Shown: piece after piece, positions 1 through 8,603 of the stretch
Numbering within the stretch: position 1 is the first letter of the stretch
How the letters are laid out: every line of letters begins with the position of its first letter
Assembly: GCA_051252075.1 (NCBI GenBank)
Contig: JBPOFU010000024.1
Location: 1 to 36,429, forward strand
DNA length: 36,429 nucleotides
From: Oceanococcus sp051252075
GTDB lineage: Bacteria; Pseudomonadota; Gammaproteobacteria; Nevskiales; Oceanococcaceae
Direction: 5' to 3'
Program-made: the position numbers and the translations under genes
The notes under the pieces: generated by a model
The model's database searches: none
What the model was told of the DNA's origin: nothing
Seen by the model: only the letters and a program-made list of their open reading frames with translations

Positions 1-2
1 CG

Positions 3-833
3 CGTCACTATGTTGCCAAGCTTTGGGAGTTCGTGTCAGAAGATCCGCGTGAGGCCAATACCGAAGGTGGGATTTTCCCGGCGATTTTCGGCACCGTGAT
101 GATGGTGATGTTGATGGCCGTGTTTGTCACCCCGTTTGGTGTGGTGGCTGCCTTGTATCTTCGCGAATATGCCAAGCAAGGCTTAACCACACGCATAATT
201 CGCATTGCGGTGAACAATTTGGCCGGTGTGCCGTCCATTGTTTACGGCGTTTTTGGCCTCGGCTTTTTTGTGTATTTCTTAGGCGGTTCCATAGACGCTT
301 TGTTCTTTCCGGAAGCCCTGCCGTCACCAACTTACGGCACTGGCGGCATTTTGTGGGCATCCCTGACCTTGGCCATACTCACACTGCCAGTCGTGATCGT
401 GGCCACAGAGGAAGGCTTGGCGCGTATTCCTCTGAATCTGCGAGAAGCCAGTTTGGCGCTGGGTGCGACCAAGGCCGAAACGCTTTGGAAAATTGTTTTG
501 CCCATGGCCAGCCCAGCGATGATGACAGGATTGATATTGGCCGTTGCCCGCGCCGCCGGTGAGGTTGCGCCACTGATGTTAGTCGGCGTGGTGAAGCTTG
601 CGCCTTCGCTGCCTTTGGACGGCAATATGCCGTTCTTCCATCTGGATAGAAAATTCATGCATTTGGGCTTTCACATCTACGATGTGGGCTTCCAGAGCCC
701 CAATGTAGAAGCGGCTCGCCCCCTGGTTTATGCCACCGCTTTGTTGTTGGTTTTGGTCATCATTGCACTCAATTTGTTCGCCGTGCGGGTGCGAAATCAG
801 CTGCGCGAAAAGTATCGCGCCTTGGAGCATTGA
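3..833 (+). CDS. pstA: Phosphate ABC transporter permease PstA (5' partial)
   Basis: Inner-membrane permease subunit of the high-affinity PstSCAB phosphate importer. The reading frame is open to the window's left edge (it begins RHYVAKLWEF), so the true start lies outside; the first in-window GTG (33) is not a credible start. Several hydrophobic membrane segments are visible. The cytoplasmic EAA loop that docks on the ATPase is clear (EASLALGATKAETLWKIVLP, about 445-505), followed by a typical AGEVAPLMLVG segment. pstB follows after a 64-bp gap, and phoU after that, the usual Pst order. Any Pho box or pstS/pstC would lie upstream, outside the window. The family assignment is secure; only the length is unknown. 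Confidence 0.95.
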   Translation, partial: RHYVAKLWEFVSEDPREANTEGGIFPAIFGTVMMVMLMAVFVTPFGVVAALYLREYAKQGLTTRIIRIAVNNLAGVPSIVYGVFGLGFFVYFLGGSIDALFFPEALPSPTYGTGGILWASLTLAILTLPVVIVATEEGLARIPLNLREASLALGATKAETLWKIVLPMASPAMMTGLILAVARAAGEVAPLMLVGVVKLAPSLPLDGNMPFFHLDRKFMHLGFHIYDVGFQSPNVEAARPLVYATALLLVLVIIALNLFAVRVRNQLREKYRALEH

Positions 834-897
834 GCATGTTAGCCACCATAAATAACTACCCAACACTGATAGCTTCGATAAAAATTGAGTATTCATC

Positions 898-1716
898 ATG
901 ACCCACGCTTTTGATATGTCAGCCATGCACCAACAGCCGAAAACCTTGCGTTTAGAGGACGAAGATGTCGCTTTGGAGGTGCGCAAGTTGAGCATGTATT
1001 ACGACGATAAGCAGGCACTCAATGAAATCGACCTGCTTATCCCAGAAAAACGCGTGACCGCCTTTATTGGCCCGAGTGGTTGTGGTAAATCCACCTTATT
1101 GCGTTGCTTTAATCGTATGAACGATTTGGTTGATTCCGCACGTGTAGAAGGCGAATTGCTATTAGGCGATAAGAACATCTATGACAAAGACGTCGACGTG
1201 GCACGTTTACGCCGTCGAGTCGGTATGGTTTTTCAAAAGCCCAATCCCTTTCCGAAAAGTATTTACGAGAATGTGGCTTACGGTTTGCGTTTAGCGGGGA
1301 TCAATAAAAAACGAACCTTGGATGAAACCGTAGAGTGGGCTTTAAAGGGTGCCGCCTTGTGGGACGAAGTTAAGGATCGCCTGCATGACAATGCCTTAGG
1401 CATGTCCGGTGGGCAGCAACAGCGATTGGTGATTGCGCGTTGTATCGCAGTACAACCTGAAGTGTTGTTGCTGGATGAACCCGCATCCGCATTGGACCCC
1501 ATCTCAACCTTGAAAATTGAAGAATTGATCACGGAATTGAAGAAGGATTACACGATAGTCATCGTGACTCACAACATGCAGCAGGCCGCACGTGTGTCGG
1601 ATTACACCGCGTTCATGTATCTCGGTGATCTCATCGAGTACGGCGCAACCGATCGCTTATTTACCACGCCTGAGAAGAAACAAACCGAAGACTACATTAC
1701 TGGCCGTTACGGCTAA
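898..1716 (+). CDS. pstB: Phosphate ABC transporter ATP-binding protein PstB
   Basis: ATPase that powers PstA/PstC-mediated phosphate import. Visible motifs: Walker A GPSGCGKS (residues 58-65), the PstB-typical FQKPNPFP Q-loop, the ABC signature MSGGQQQRL, Walker B VLLLDEPASALD, and the H-loop VTHNMQQA. The 272-residue length is slightly longer than the usual ~257 because of an N-terminal extension; an alternative ATG at residue 7 (MSAMHQQ) would remove part of it. The Shine-Dalgarno sequence before ATG 898 is weak (TTGAG). It sits between pstA and phoU and is very probably cotranscribed with them under phosphate-starvation control, though the promoter is not in the window. Confidence 0.97.
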   Translation: MTHAFDMSAMHQQPKTLRLEDEDVALEVRKLSMYYDDKQALNEIDLLIPEKRVTAFIGPSGCGKSTLLRCFNRMNDLVDSARVEGELLLGDKNIYDKDVDVARLRRRVGMVFQKPNPFPKSIYENVAYGLRLAGINKKRTLDETVEWALKGAALWDEVKDRLHDNALGMSGGQQQRLVIARCIAVQPEVLLLDEPASALDPISTLKIEELITELKKDYTIVIVTHNMQQAARVSDYTAFMYLGDLIEYGATDRLFTTPEKKQTEDYITGRYG

Positions 1717-1742
1717 GCGCTTTAAGGATAAGGGACATCATC

Positions 1743-2483
1743 ATGGCGGGATCATCTTCAAGTCGCTACGACAAACACATTTCCACCCAATACAACGCCG
1801 AGTTGGAAGATGTGCGGCAACGCGTATTGGCCATGGGTGGATTGGTGGAACATCAAGTCGCCCAGGCGTCAAAAGCTTTGCTCGAAGGCGATGACGGCAT
1901 TGCGCAAGAAGTGATCGCAAATGATCATCGCGTGAACGGCATGGAAGTGCATATCGATGAGGAGTGCAGCCGAATTTTAGCGCGCCGTCAGCCCGCAGCC
2001 AGTGATCTGCGGCTCATCGTCGCGGTGATAAAAACCATTACCGATTTGGAGCGAATCGGGGATGAGGCCGAACGCATTGCGCGTATGGCCAGTGAATTGG
2101 CCAAATCTGATTCGCCACGCGGCCCACATTTCGAAATAGAAACGCTGAGTCGTCAGGTGCAAAGCATGCTGCACGATGTACTTGATGCCTTTGCCCGTAT
2201 GGATGCGGATGCGGCATTGCAAGCGGCTCAAAACGAAATAAAGATCGATCGTGAATATGAAGCCATACTGCGGCAATGCATCACATTCATGATGGAGGAT
2301 CCGCGTTCCATCAGTCGGGTCTTCGATATCGTCTGGTCTTTACGCTCTTTGGAGCGTATCGGCGATCACGCCAGAAATATTTCTGAATACATCATTTTCT
2401 TCGTGCACGGCAAAGATGTTCGGCACATCAGCCTGGATGAAATGGCGCGTGAAGTGAATCAAGCCGAAAACGCAGGGGGATAA
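1743..2483 (+). CDS. phoU: Phosphate signalling protein PhoU
   Basis: Cytoplasmic negative regulator linking PstSCAB transport to the PhoR/PhoB two-component system. The 246-residue, all-helical protein has two PhoU repeats; each carries the characteristic metal-binding helix, DLERIGDEAERIA in the first and SLERIGDHARNISEY in the second. The family is usually about 235-245 residues. A good Shine-Dalgarno (AAGGATAAGGG, 1724-1734) precedes ATG 1743. The gene follows pstB by 26 bp, consistent with one operon. Confidence 0.96.
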   Translation: MAGSSSSRYDKHISTQYNAELEDVRQRVLAMGGLVEHQVAQASKALLEGDDGIAQEVIANDHRVNGMEVHIDEECSRILARRQPAASDLRLIVAVIKTITDLERIGDEAERIARMASELAKSDSPRGPHFEIETLSRQVQSMLHDVLDAFARMDADAALQAAQNEIKIDREYEAILRQCITFMMEDPRSISRVFDIVWSLRSLERIGDHARNISEYIIFFVHGKDVRHISLDEMAREVNQAENAGG

Positions 2484-2490
2484 GCCACTG

Positions 2491-2515
2491 CATGGGGTAA
2501 AATCCGCGCCCCATG
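2491..2515 (+). promoter_or_regulatory. Hairpin covering the mrcB start codon
   Basis: A perfect 7-bp inverted repeat, CATGGGG (2491-2497) and CCCCATG (2509-2515), has an 11-nt loop. The right arm contains the ATG of mrcB (2513), and the left arm has the only G-rich, Shine-Dalgarno-like sequence. In RNA this would pair the start region. The loop also contains TAAAAT (2498-2503), which could instead be a -10 element for a nearly leaderless transcript. Both readings are inference. Confidence 0.35.
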
Positions 2516-4783
2516 ATGAAATTTACCTCTATAGCCCTGAAATTGGGCACTGTGTTGATTTGCCTAGCTGTGCTGGGCTTAATTGGCTATACCGTGGTTT
2601 TGGATCAGCAGATTCGCAGCCGTTTTGCTGGTGCTCGCTGGTCCCTACCAGCGCAGATTTACGCAGCACCGATGGAGTTGTATCCCGGCGTAGCGCTGAA
2701 CAAATATCAAGTGCTGCAGGAACTGGATCGCCTCGGTTACCAACGGGTTGCGCGTGCCAAGCTGAAACAAGGTCGCTATAGCCAGCAGCGTGACCAGATT
2801 GAGGTCCGCACTCGGCCATTCGTATTTTCCGACGGCCCGCAAATCAGCCTGCATCTGCGTCTAAATTTTGGCGCCAATAGCCTGCAGGCTATAAGCGACG
2901 TTCAGAATGACGATGCGCTGTCTTTGGTTCGCTTGGATCCCTTGCTAATCGGGAGTATTTATCCCAATCACGGTGAAGATCGGGTTTTAGTGAAGCTCAG
3001 TGAAGTACCGGCCTTATTACCGCAGGGGTTGGTAGCGACTGAAGATCAGCGTTTTTATTCGCATTTCGGTTTGGATCCTCGCGCCATCATGCGGGCCACG
3101 GTGGTGAACATTAAGGCCGGGCGAGTGGTGCAGGGTGGTAGCACCTTGACTCAGCAGCTGGTGAAGAATTTCTTTCTGCACAACCAGCGACAATTCAGCC
3201 GTAAATTCAGTGAAGCCATATTGTCGTTGCTGTTGGAGTTGCACTACAGCAAGGACGCCATACTCGAGGCCTACCTAAACGAGGTCTATCTTGGGCAAGA
3301 CGGGCAAAGGGCCATACATGGCTTTGGTTTGGGCAGTGAATTTTATTTCCATAAGCCCATAGGTGAACTCAGCAACGCAGAGCTCGCGACCTTGGTCGGC
3401 ATGGTCAAAGGGCCGTCCTATTACAACCCCAAACGGCATCCATCACGGGCGCGTGACCGACGTAATTTGGTGTTGGGGATGTGGCGTGATTCAGGCCTGA
3501 TTGACGATGAACAATTTGCTTTGGCGCAATCTCAGGAGGTTCTGTCCACAAGCAACAAAACCCAGAAAAACCGTAGCTATCCTGCTTTTGTAGAGCAGGT
3601 TCATCGCGAATTGGCGCGCGATTATCCGGATGATGCGTTAACCGCTGAAGGCTTGCGTATCTATACGAGCTTGATTCCGCATGTACAAGCAGCGGCGGAA
3701 GCCGCAGTGACTCAAGGCCTGAGTAGCATAGAAGCAAATCGCAGTTTGAATAAACTGCAGGCAGCGGCGGTGGTGGCCTCAGTCACCGACGGTTCAATCT
3801 TGGCCTTGGTGGGTGGCAGAAATGCTGGTGAGGCGGGGTTTAATCGGGCTTTGGATGCACGGCGGCCGGTTGGCTCCACTATTAAACCGGTGGTCTACCT
3901 CAGTGCCTTGCAGGAGTCTAAGCAATACCAACTCACCAGCTTGATCGCGGATGAACCGGTGCGCATGGATATGCCTAACGGCAGTGTCTGGGAACCGCAG
4001 AACTATGATGGGGAAGTGCACGGCGATGTGCCGCTATTTCAAGCGCTGAGTCGTTCCTACAACCTCGCAACAGTGAATCTCGGTATGCAAGTCGGCCTTG
4101 ATCGTGTGATTGAGACCCTGCATCGTTTAGGAGTAGAAGAACATGTGCCGGAATTGCCTTCTTTGTTGCTCGGCGCCTGGGATCGTAGCCCGCTGCAACT
4201 GACTCAGTTGTACTCCGCATTGGCCAGTGGAGGTTATGCTCAAAAGCTCATTAGTATTCGCGCAGTACAGACCCGCGAAGGTGAGTTGCTCAAGCGTTAT
4301 CCCCTTGAGTTGTCTGATCCCTTGCGCCCGGAAGCGGTGGCATTAATGAGTTGGGCGATGCAGCAAGTGACGCAAGTGGGCACTGGCCGAGGCATTTATC
4401 GGCAGTTGGATCCGGCTATGAAGGTCGCAGGCAAGACCGGCACATCGGATGATCTACGTGACAGTTGGTTTGCCGGTTTTGGCAGCAATTACTTAGGCGT
4501 GGTGTGGGTTGGCAGGGATGACAACAGTTCTACCGGATTAACCGGCGCCAGCGGTGCCTTGCCGATCTGGGCGCAGATGATGAAAGCATCCGGATTACGT
4601 GGGCTGGAGCGTTCACGTGCCAGCGGTCTTGATTGGGTGCCGGTGGACACACAAAGCTGGTTACCAGGCGACTCTGGATGCCGCAGCCTGTTGCGTATTC
4701 CCTATATTGCAGGCACTGTTCCGGATCAAAGTGCACCCTGTGCGCGTACCGGTTGGGACAAATTCTTAGATTTATGGCGATAG
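2513..4783 (+). CDS. mrcB: Bifunctional penicillin-binding protein 1B
   Basis: Class A PBP that polymerises glycan strands (transglycosylase) and cross-links peptides (transpeptidase) in the periplasm. One N-terminal membrane anchor (about residues 8-28) is followed by a UB2H-like region (RWSLPAQIYAAPMELYPG), which argues for PBP1b rather than PBP1a. GT51 motifs: EDQRFYSHFG with catalytic E177, GGSTLTQQLVKN, RKFSEAILSLLLE, and KDAILEAYLNEVYLGQ. Transpeptidase motifs: STIK with nucleophile S455, SRSYN, and KTGT. At 756 residues it is shorter than E. coli PBP1b (844), mainly at the termini. Two consecutive ATGs (2513, 2516) are possible starts. Its stop overlaps the next gene (TPR lipoprotein). 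Confidence 0.96.
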   Translation: MMKFTSIALKLGTVLICLAVLGLIGYTVVLDQQIRSRFAGARWSLPAQIYAAPMELYPGVALNKYQVLQELDRLGYQRVARAKLKQGRYSQQRDQIEVRTRPFVFSDGPQISLHLRLNFGANSLQAISDVQNDDALSLVRLDPLLIGSIYPNHGEDRVLVKLSEVPALLPQGLVATEDQRFYSHFGLDPRAIMRATVVNIKAGRVVQGGSTLTQQLVKNFFLHNQRQFSRKFSEAILSLLLELHYSKDAILEAYLNEVYLGQDGQRAIHGFGLGSEFYFHKPIGELSNAELATLVGMVKGPSYYNPKRHPSRARDRRNLVLGMWRDSGLIDDEQFALAQSQEVLSTSNKTQKNRSYPAFVEQVHRELARDYPDDALTAEGLRIYTSLIPHVQAAAEAAVTQGLSSIEANRSLNKLQAAAVVASVTDGSILALVGGRNAGEAGFNRALDARRPVGSTIKPVVYLSALQESKQYQLTSLIADEPVRMDMPNGSVWEPQNYDGEVHGDVPLFQALSRSYNLATVNLGMQVGLDRVIETLHRLGVEEHVPELPSLLLGAWDRSPLQLTQLYSALASGGYAQKLISIRAVQTREGELLKRYPLELSDPLRPEAVALMSWAMQQVTQVGTGRGIYRQLDPAMKVAGKTGTSDDLRDSWFAGFGSNYLGVVWVGRDDNSSTGLTGASGALPIWAQMMKASGLRGLERSRASGLDWVPVDTQSWLPGDSGCRSLLRIPYIAGTVPDQSAPCARTGWDKFLDLWR

Positions 4784-5343
4784 CATATTTAACGCGTGGT
4801 TCAAGCATAATCAGCATCGCTTTTTTAGCTGCTTGCGCATCATCGCCAACGACCTCGGATTGGCCCTATCCGGAACCACCAGAATCGGGTGATTGGGGCT
4901 ATGAGAATCGCGAGGCCGATGATTATTCGACGCCCCGGAACGATAGCGAATCGGGTTATTATCAGCCGCCTTACGGATCGCCGACAGAACCCGCCACGCG
5001 TGATGATCAGGCGCCGACAGCTTCCACGCACCCCACGGTTCAGGCCTTGGTCAATCAGGCGGAACGAGAACGTGGAGATGGTCAGTTGGATCGTGCTGCA
5101 GCGACATTAGAGCGCGCCATACGTATCGTCAATGATGATCCTTTGCCTTGGCTGAAGCTGGCTGAGATCCGTTTCGAACAAAGCAATTTTATCCAGGCGG
5201 AGAACTTGGCACGACGCAGCATCAGCTTTGCAAACGCAGGGGGTAGCAGCCAGCGCGCTTGGCTACTCATTGCCGATATCAAGCGGCTGCAGGGAGATGA
5301 CGCGGCGGCACGTGATGCCGAAGCGCAAGCCTACCAACGCTAG
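4774..5343 (+). CDS. Small TPR-containing lipoprotein
   Basis: Predicted periplasm-facing lipoprotein of 189 residues. Start ATG 4774 overlaps the mrcB stop (ATGGCGATAG) and gives a proper lipoprotein signal, SIAFLAAC, with the lipidated Cys at residue 21; a longer open frame from 4633 lies inside mrcB and is not used. After the Cys comes a Pro/Tyr/Glu-rich low-complexity linker (about residues 22-85), then two TPR-like helix pairs (AERERGDGQLDRAAATLERAIRI and LAEIRFEQSNFIQAENLARRSI). TPR lipoproteins beside class A PBPs occur in Pseudomonas-like genomes; here a scaffold or activator role for PBP1b is only inferred from overlap and location. No enzymatic motif is visible. Confidence 0.8.
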   Translation: MAIAYLTRGSSIISIAFLAACASSPTTSDWPYPEPPESGDWGYENREADDYSTPRNDSESGYYQPPYGSPTEPATRDDQAPTASTHPTVQALVNQAERERGDGQLDRAAATLERAIRIVNDDPLPWLKLAEIRFEQSNFIQAENLARRSISFANAGGSSQRAWLLIADIKRLQGDDAAARDAEAQAYQR

Positions 5344-5345
5344 AT

Positions 5346-7283
5346 ATGAGTGAAATTGAAGAGGTACTGGGCGCTGAGGGAGCCCTAGCGGGGGTTATTC
5401 CTGGCTTTGCCACACGATCGGGGCAAATCCAGCTGGCTGAGCAGGTTTTACGCTCGCTGTTATCCGGCGATGCATTGATCGCTGAAGCAGGCACTGGGAT
5501 TGGTAAAACCTTTGCCTATCTTGTGCCGGCCATCATCAGTGAAAAGCGGGTGCTGATTTCCACCGGCACACGGCATTTACAAGATCAGCTTTATCACAGT
5601 GATATCCCACGCCTGACTCAGGCCTTGGGTATTCCCAACCGTGCTCAATTGTTGAAAGGGCGCAGCAACTATTTCTGCATACATAGAGCGGGAAAGTTTA
5701 TTCCTCAGCACGCAGCTGATGCTGACAAAATCAAACGTGTACAGAGCTGGTCGGTGCAAACCGATACCGGTGATTTGGCTGAGCTGCCCGATCTTCGTGA
5801 CCAAGACCCCATTCGCCAGCACATCACCTCCAATGCGGAAAATTGCTTAGGCGCACAGTGCCCCGAGTATGAGGGCTGTTTTGTAGCGCGGGCGCGTAGC
5901 AAGGCTCAACAGGCCCAAATTGTGGTGGTCAATCATCACTTGCTGTGTGCCGATTTGGCGCTCAAAGAAGATGGTTTCGGTGAACTGCTACCGGAAATGG
6001 AGGCTGTCATCATCGATGAAGCGCATCAATTTCCGGACGTTTTGGCACAATTTTTTGGCTTTGGAGTGTCGGCCCGCCAATGCCGCGATTTGGGTCGGGA
6101 CATCATCGACGCAGCGAACGCCTTTGGCGACATTCCAGAACTAAAAGATCAAGTCGCCGCCATGGGCGATGCCCTGCAGCATTTGTTGGGGTGTTTTCCG
6201 TTTAGTCGCCAGCGTTTGGAAATGGACGACCTGATGTCCAATCCTGATTTCGTAGCGGAGTTGGAAACGCTTAATGACGTCATCGGCTTGTTATACAAAA
6301 CGCTGGAGGTACACGCCGGGCGCGGACCTGAGCTGTCCACCGCATGGCGACGCGTTGGTGGTCTGCTCACGCGGATTAGGCGCTGGCGTACTGCAGGGCA
6401 GCAAGATGTGACGGCACCTGATCCAGCAGGCGAGGTGGATGAATTGGTGCGTTGGGCCGAACGCCACAGCAATGGCTTTAGTTTGCAGGCCATACCGATG
6501 GATGTTGTGCCGGCCATGAATACCGCGCGCAGCCGTCAAACTGGCGCCTGGATTATGACCAGTGCCACTTTGTCGGTGGCAGGGCAGTTCGCCCACTTCA
6601 CCGAACGTTTGGGCCTGACTGACGCACAAACTCTAAATATCGAAAGCCCGTTTGATTACGCCAAAAATGCACGTTTGCTGTTGCCACAAGGCTTGCCAGC
6701 ACCCAATGATCGGGCCTATCCCAAGGCACTGACGGAATTGGGCAAGCGCCTTATAGAGTCCTCTGGCGGCGGCTGCTTTTGGTTGTGTACCAGCCAGCGC
6801 GCGGTTGAAGAATATGCACGTAGCTTGCGTCAATGGGGCCACTTCAAGGTATTGGAACAAGGCGAGCAGGAACGCAGTCAGTTGCTGGAAAACTTTCGTT
6901 TGGACGGGCACGCCATACTGGTCGGGACGTCCAGCTTTTGGGAAGGTGTGGATGTACGCGGCGATGCTTTGCGCTTGGTCATCATCGATCGGCTTCCGTT
7001 TGTTTCGCCTGAAGATCCATTAATAAAAGCGCGCAGCTTGCAGTTGACTAAAGAAGGACGGAATCCGTTTTTTGATTTTCAGGTGCCACAAGCCGTGTTG
7101 ACCTTGAAACAAGGCGCTGGACGCTTGATTCGTGATGTGTCAGATCGTGGATTGTTAGTACTTGGCGATAGCCGTGTGCAGAAAATGCGTTATGGGCGTA
7201 ATTTCCTTGAAAGCTTGCCGCCCATGACAGTGATTCGTGATGAATCTGAAGCCAGCGCGTTTTTGCAGGATATACGGGCATGA
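5346..7283 (+). CDS. yoaA: DinG/XPD-family ATP-dependent DNA helicase, YoaA type
   Basis: Superfamily 2, 5'-3' DNA helicase with an iron-sulfur cluster. Motifs: Walker A EAGTGIGKT, DEAH box VIIDEAHQF, MTSATL, motif V GTSSFWEGVDVRG, and motif VI LKQGAGRLIRD. Four cysteines that could hold the 4Fe-4S cluster lie between the Walker A and DEAH motifs (NYFC, then ENC, AQC and EGC). Length 645 is close to E. coli YoaA (636) and shorter than DinG (~715). The next gene is tsaB, overlapping by 4 bp (ATGA); tsaB and yoaA are also neighbours in E. coli, supporting YoaA over DinG. Role in E. coli: works with the HolC clamp-loader subunit in repair of stalled forks. Confidence 0.93.
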   Translation: MSEIEEVLGAEGALAGVIPGFATRSGQIQLAEQVLRSLLSGDALIAEAGTGIGKTFAYLVPAIISEKRVLISTGTRHLQDQLYHSDIPRLTQALGIPNRAQLLKGRSNYFCIHRAGKFIPQHAADADKIKRVQSWSVQTDTGDLAELPDLRDQDPIRQHITSNAENCLGAQCPEYEGCFVARARSKAQQAQIVVVNHHLLCADLALKEDGFGELLPEMEAVIIDEAHQFPDVLAQFFGFGVSARQCRDLGRDIIDAANAFGDIPELKDQVAAMGDALQHLLGCFPFSRQRLEMDDLMSNPDFVAELETLNDVIGLLYKTLEVHAGRGPELSTAWRRVGGLLTRIRRWRTAGQQDVTAPDPAGEVDELVRWAERHSNGFSLQAIPMDVVPAMNTARSRQTGAWIMTSATLSVAGQFAHFTERLGLTDAQTLNIESPFDYAKNARLLLPQGLPAPNDRAYPKALTELGKRLIESSGGGCFWLCTSQRAVEEYARSLRQWGHFKVLEQGEQERSQLLENFRLDGHAILVGTSSFWEGVDVRGDALRLVIIDRLPFVSPEDPLIKARSLQLTKEGRNPFFDFQVPQAVLTLKQGAGRLIRDVSDRGLLVLGDSRVQKMRYGRNFLESLPPMTVIRDESEASAFLQDIRA

Positions 7284-7957
7284 AAATACTGGCCGTTGAA
7301 TCCGCTGATGGCGCTGCGTCCATTGCTTATGCGGATCAAGATGAGATTGTGGTTTTGCGCAATGAAGAAATGCGCGACAGTTTGAGCTGGTTTATTGAAC
7401 AAGTGGAAATGCTGCGTCAGCACTATTTCCACAGCTTTGATCAATTGGATGCTTTGGCCTGTTGTATCGGCCCGGGCGGGTTTACTGGGGTCCGCGTGGC
7501 TGTGGGCTATATCCAGGGAATAGGCATTGCCACGGGCCACTCTTGCATCGGAGTAAGCAGCTTAGATGCGATGGCTGCGGGGCAGGGCCGGGTCTTGGCC
7601 GAAGGCGCTGAAGATTGCTATTTGGCCTTGGACGCGCGCATGAAAGAACTGTATTTCGCTAAGTTTCACCGTGCACCTGATGGTGGCTTGCAGCGTGACG
7701 GCGAGATTGAATTATTGGGTGTGGCCGAGGCGCGTGATCGGGTAGAGCTAAGCAGCCCAGTCGCGGGGACGGGCTTTGAGGCTTGGCCGCAAGAATTTCA
7801 AAATCAAACACAGCAAGGCATACGTTTAGACGCCGCTGGAGTCTTACTGGAAGCCCGCCGTATGGGGCTGGCAGCAGCCGTTCCGGCGGCACAGTTGCAG
7901 CCGGTGTACCTGCGTAATAACGTAGCTAAAACCTTGGTAGAACGGGGCTTGGCGTAA
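7280..7957 (+). CDS. tsaB: tRNA threonylcarbamoyladenosine biosynthesis protein TsaB
   Basis: Partner of TsaD and TsaE in making t6A37 of ANN-decoding tRNAs. It has the ASKHA-type N-terminal sheet (MKILAVESADGAASIAYA) and the diagnostic CIGPGGFTGVRVAVGYIQGIG segment, which matches the family's GPGSFTGxRxGxxxAxG pattern. Length 225 is normal (E. coli 231). The first strand is somewhat divergent: most homologues have a D-T/S pair at AIDTS where this one has AVESA; TsaB is catalytically degenerate, so this need not matter. It is translationally coupled to the helicase (ATGA overlap at 7280-7283). Confidence 0.93.
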   Translation: MKILAVESADGAASIAYADQDEIVVLRNEEMRDSLSWFIEQVEMLRQHYFHSFDQLDALACCIGPGGFTGVRVAVGYIQGIGIATGHSCIGVSSLDAMAAGQGRVLAEGAEDCYLALDARMKELYFAKFHRAPDGGLQRDGEIELLGVAEARDRVELSSPVAGTGFEAWPQEFQNQTQQGIRLDAAGVLLEARRMGLAAAVPAAQLQPVYLRNNVAKTLVERGLA

Positions 7958-7973
7958 AGCGACTTGCTGCGGC

Positions 7974-8603
7974 TTAAATAGCACCGGTCTTGCGTAGTAG
8001 CTCAGCGATAGCCTGAGCCACAAGTTGATAGCCATCGGCATTGGGATGGAATGCATCGGATTTGGTGGCGCTGTTGGCCAATACCTTGGCGATGGCATCA
8101 GCTTCTAAGGGCAGGCGATATTGCTTGGCCAGCTCCTTGTACAAGGGGTGGCTTTCTAGTCCAAAAATGACCGGTTTCGGTACGCCGATCAACAGCACCT
8201 GCACGCCCTTACGGTCTGCGATGGCGATCATGCGTTGTAAATTTTCGATGGTGGTTTGAGTATCGACCTTACGCAGGAAGTCATTGCCTCCCAAACACAA
8301 CAGCAATAAGTTTGGATGGTGCTCGTCTAATGCCGCAGCAAGTTTTTCCAGACCATCACTGGTTTTGTCGCCGGGAGTCGCTTCTACAGCGACAGTGCGA
8401 TCGATTAATTGCGCCAGAACTGAGGGATAGGCCTTATCTTTGGTCGTGCCTGTGCCATGCGTCAAGCTATCGCCAAAAGCCAAAATCACGCCGTCATTGG
8501 ATATCCACTCTAGGGTCGGTACGGTTTCACGGCTACAAGCTGCTGCAAGTAAACTGAAGCAGAGTAGGATGACAATTTTTTTCCAGAGGATTTGATGACG
8601 CAT
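7974..8603 (-). CDS. GDSL-family arylesterase/lysophospholipase (TesA-like), predicted lipoprotein
   Basis: SGNH hydrolase related to TesA/EstA, acting on acyl esters or thioesters in the periplasm. Block I FGDSLTHG carries the nucleophile Ser, block III LGGNDFLRK the oxyanion Asn, and block V DAFHPNADGY the Asp-His pair. The open frame extends to 8768, but ATG 8603 is chosen because it gives a clean signal, MRHQILWKKIVILLCFSLLAAAC, ending in a lipobox-like AAAC. E. coli TesA is a soluble periplasmic enzyme, so lipidation would be a difference. The -3 residue is Ala rather than the preferred Leu, so lipidation is likely but not certain. The start overlaps that of the opposite-strand gene by two bases. 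No Shine-Dalgarno is evident. Confidence 0.9.
   Translation of the reverse strand: MRHQILWKKIVILLCFSLLAAACSRETVPTLEWISNDGVILAFGDSLTHGTGTTKDKAYPSVLAQLIDRTVAVEATPGDKTSDGLEKLAAALDEHHPNLLLLCLGGNDFLRKVDTQTTIENLQRMIAIADRKGVQVLLIGVPKPVIFGLESHPLYKELAKQYRLPLEADAIAKVLANSATKSDAFHPNADGYQLVAQAIAELLRKTGAI

Noticed and set aside
579..995. 138-codon open frame on - strand across the pstA/pstB junction
   Set aside because: Antisense to two well-supported genes and without recognisable motifs.
4633..4773. N-terminal extension of the TPR lipoprotein
   Set aside because: It lies inside mrcB and would bury the lipoprotein signal peptide; ATG 4774 puts the lipobox Cys at residue 21.
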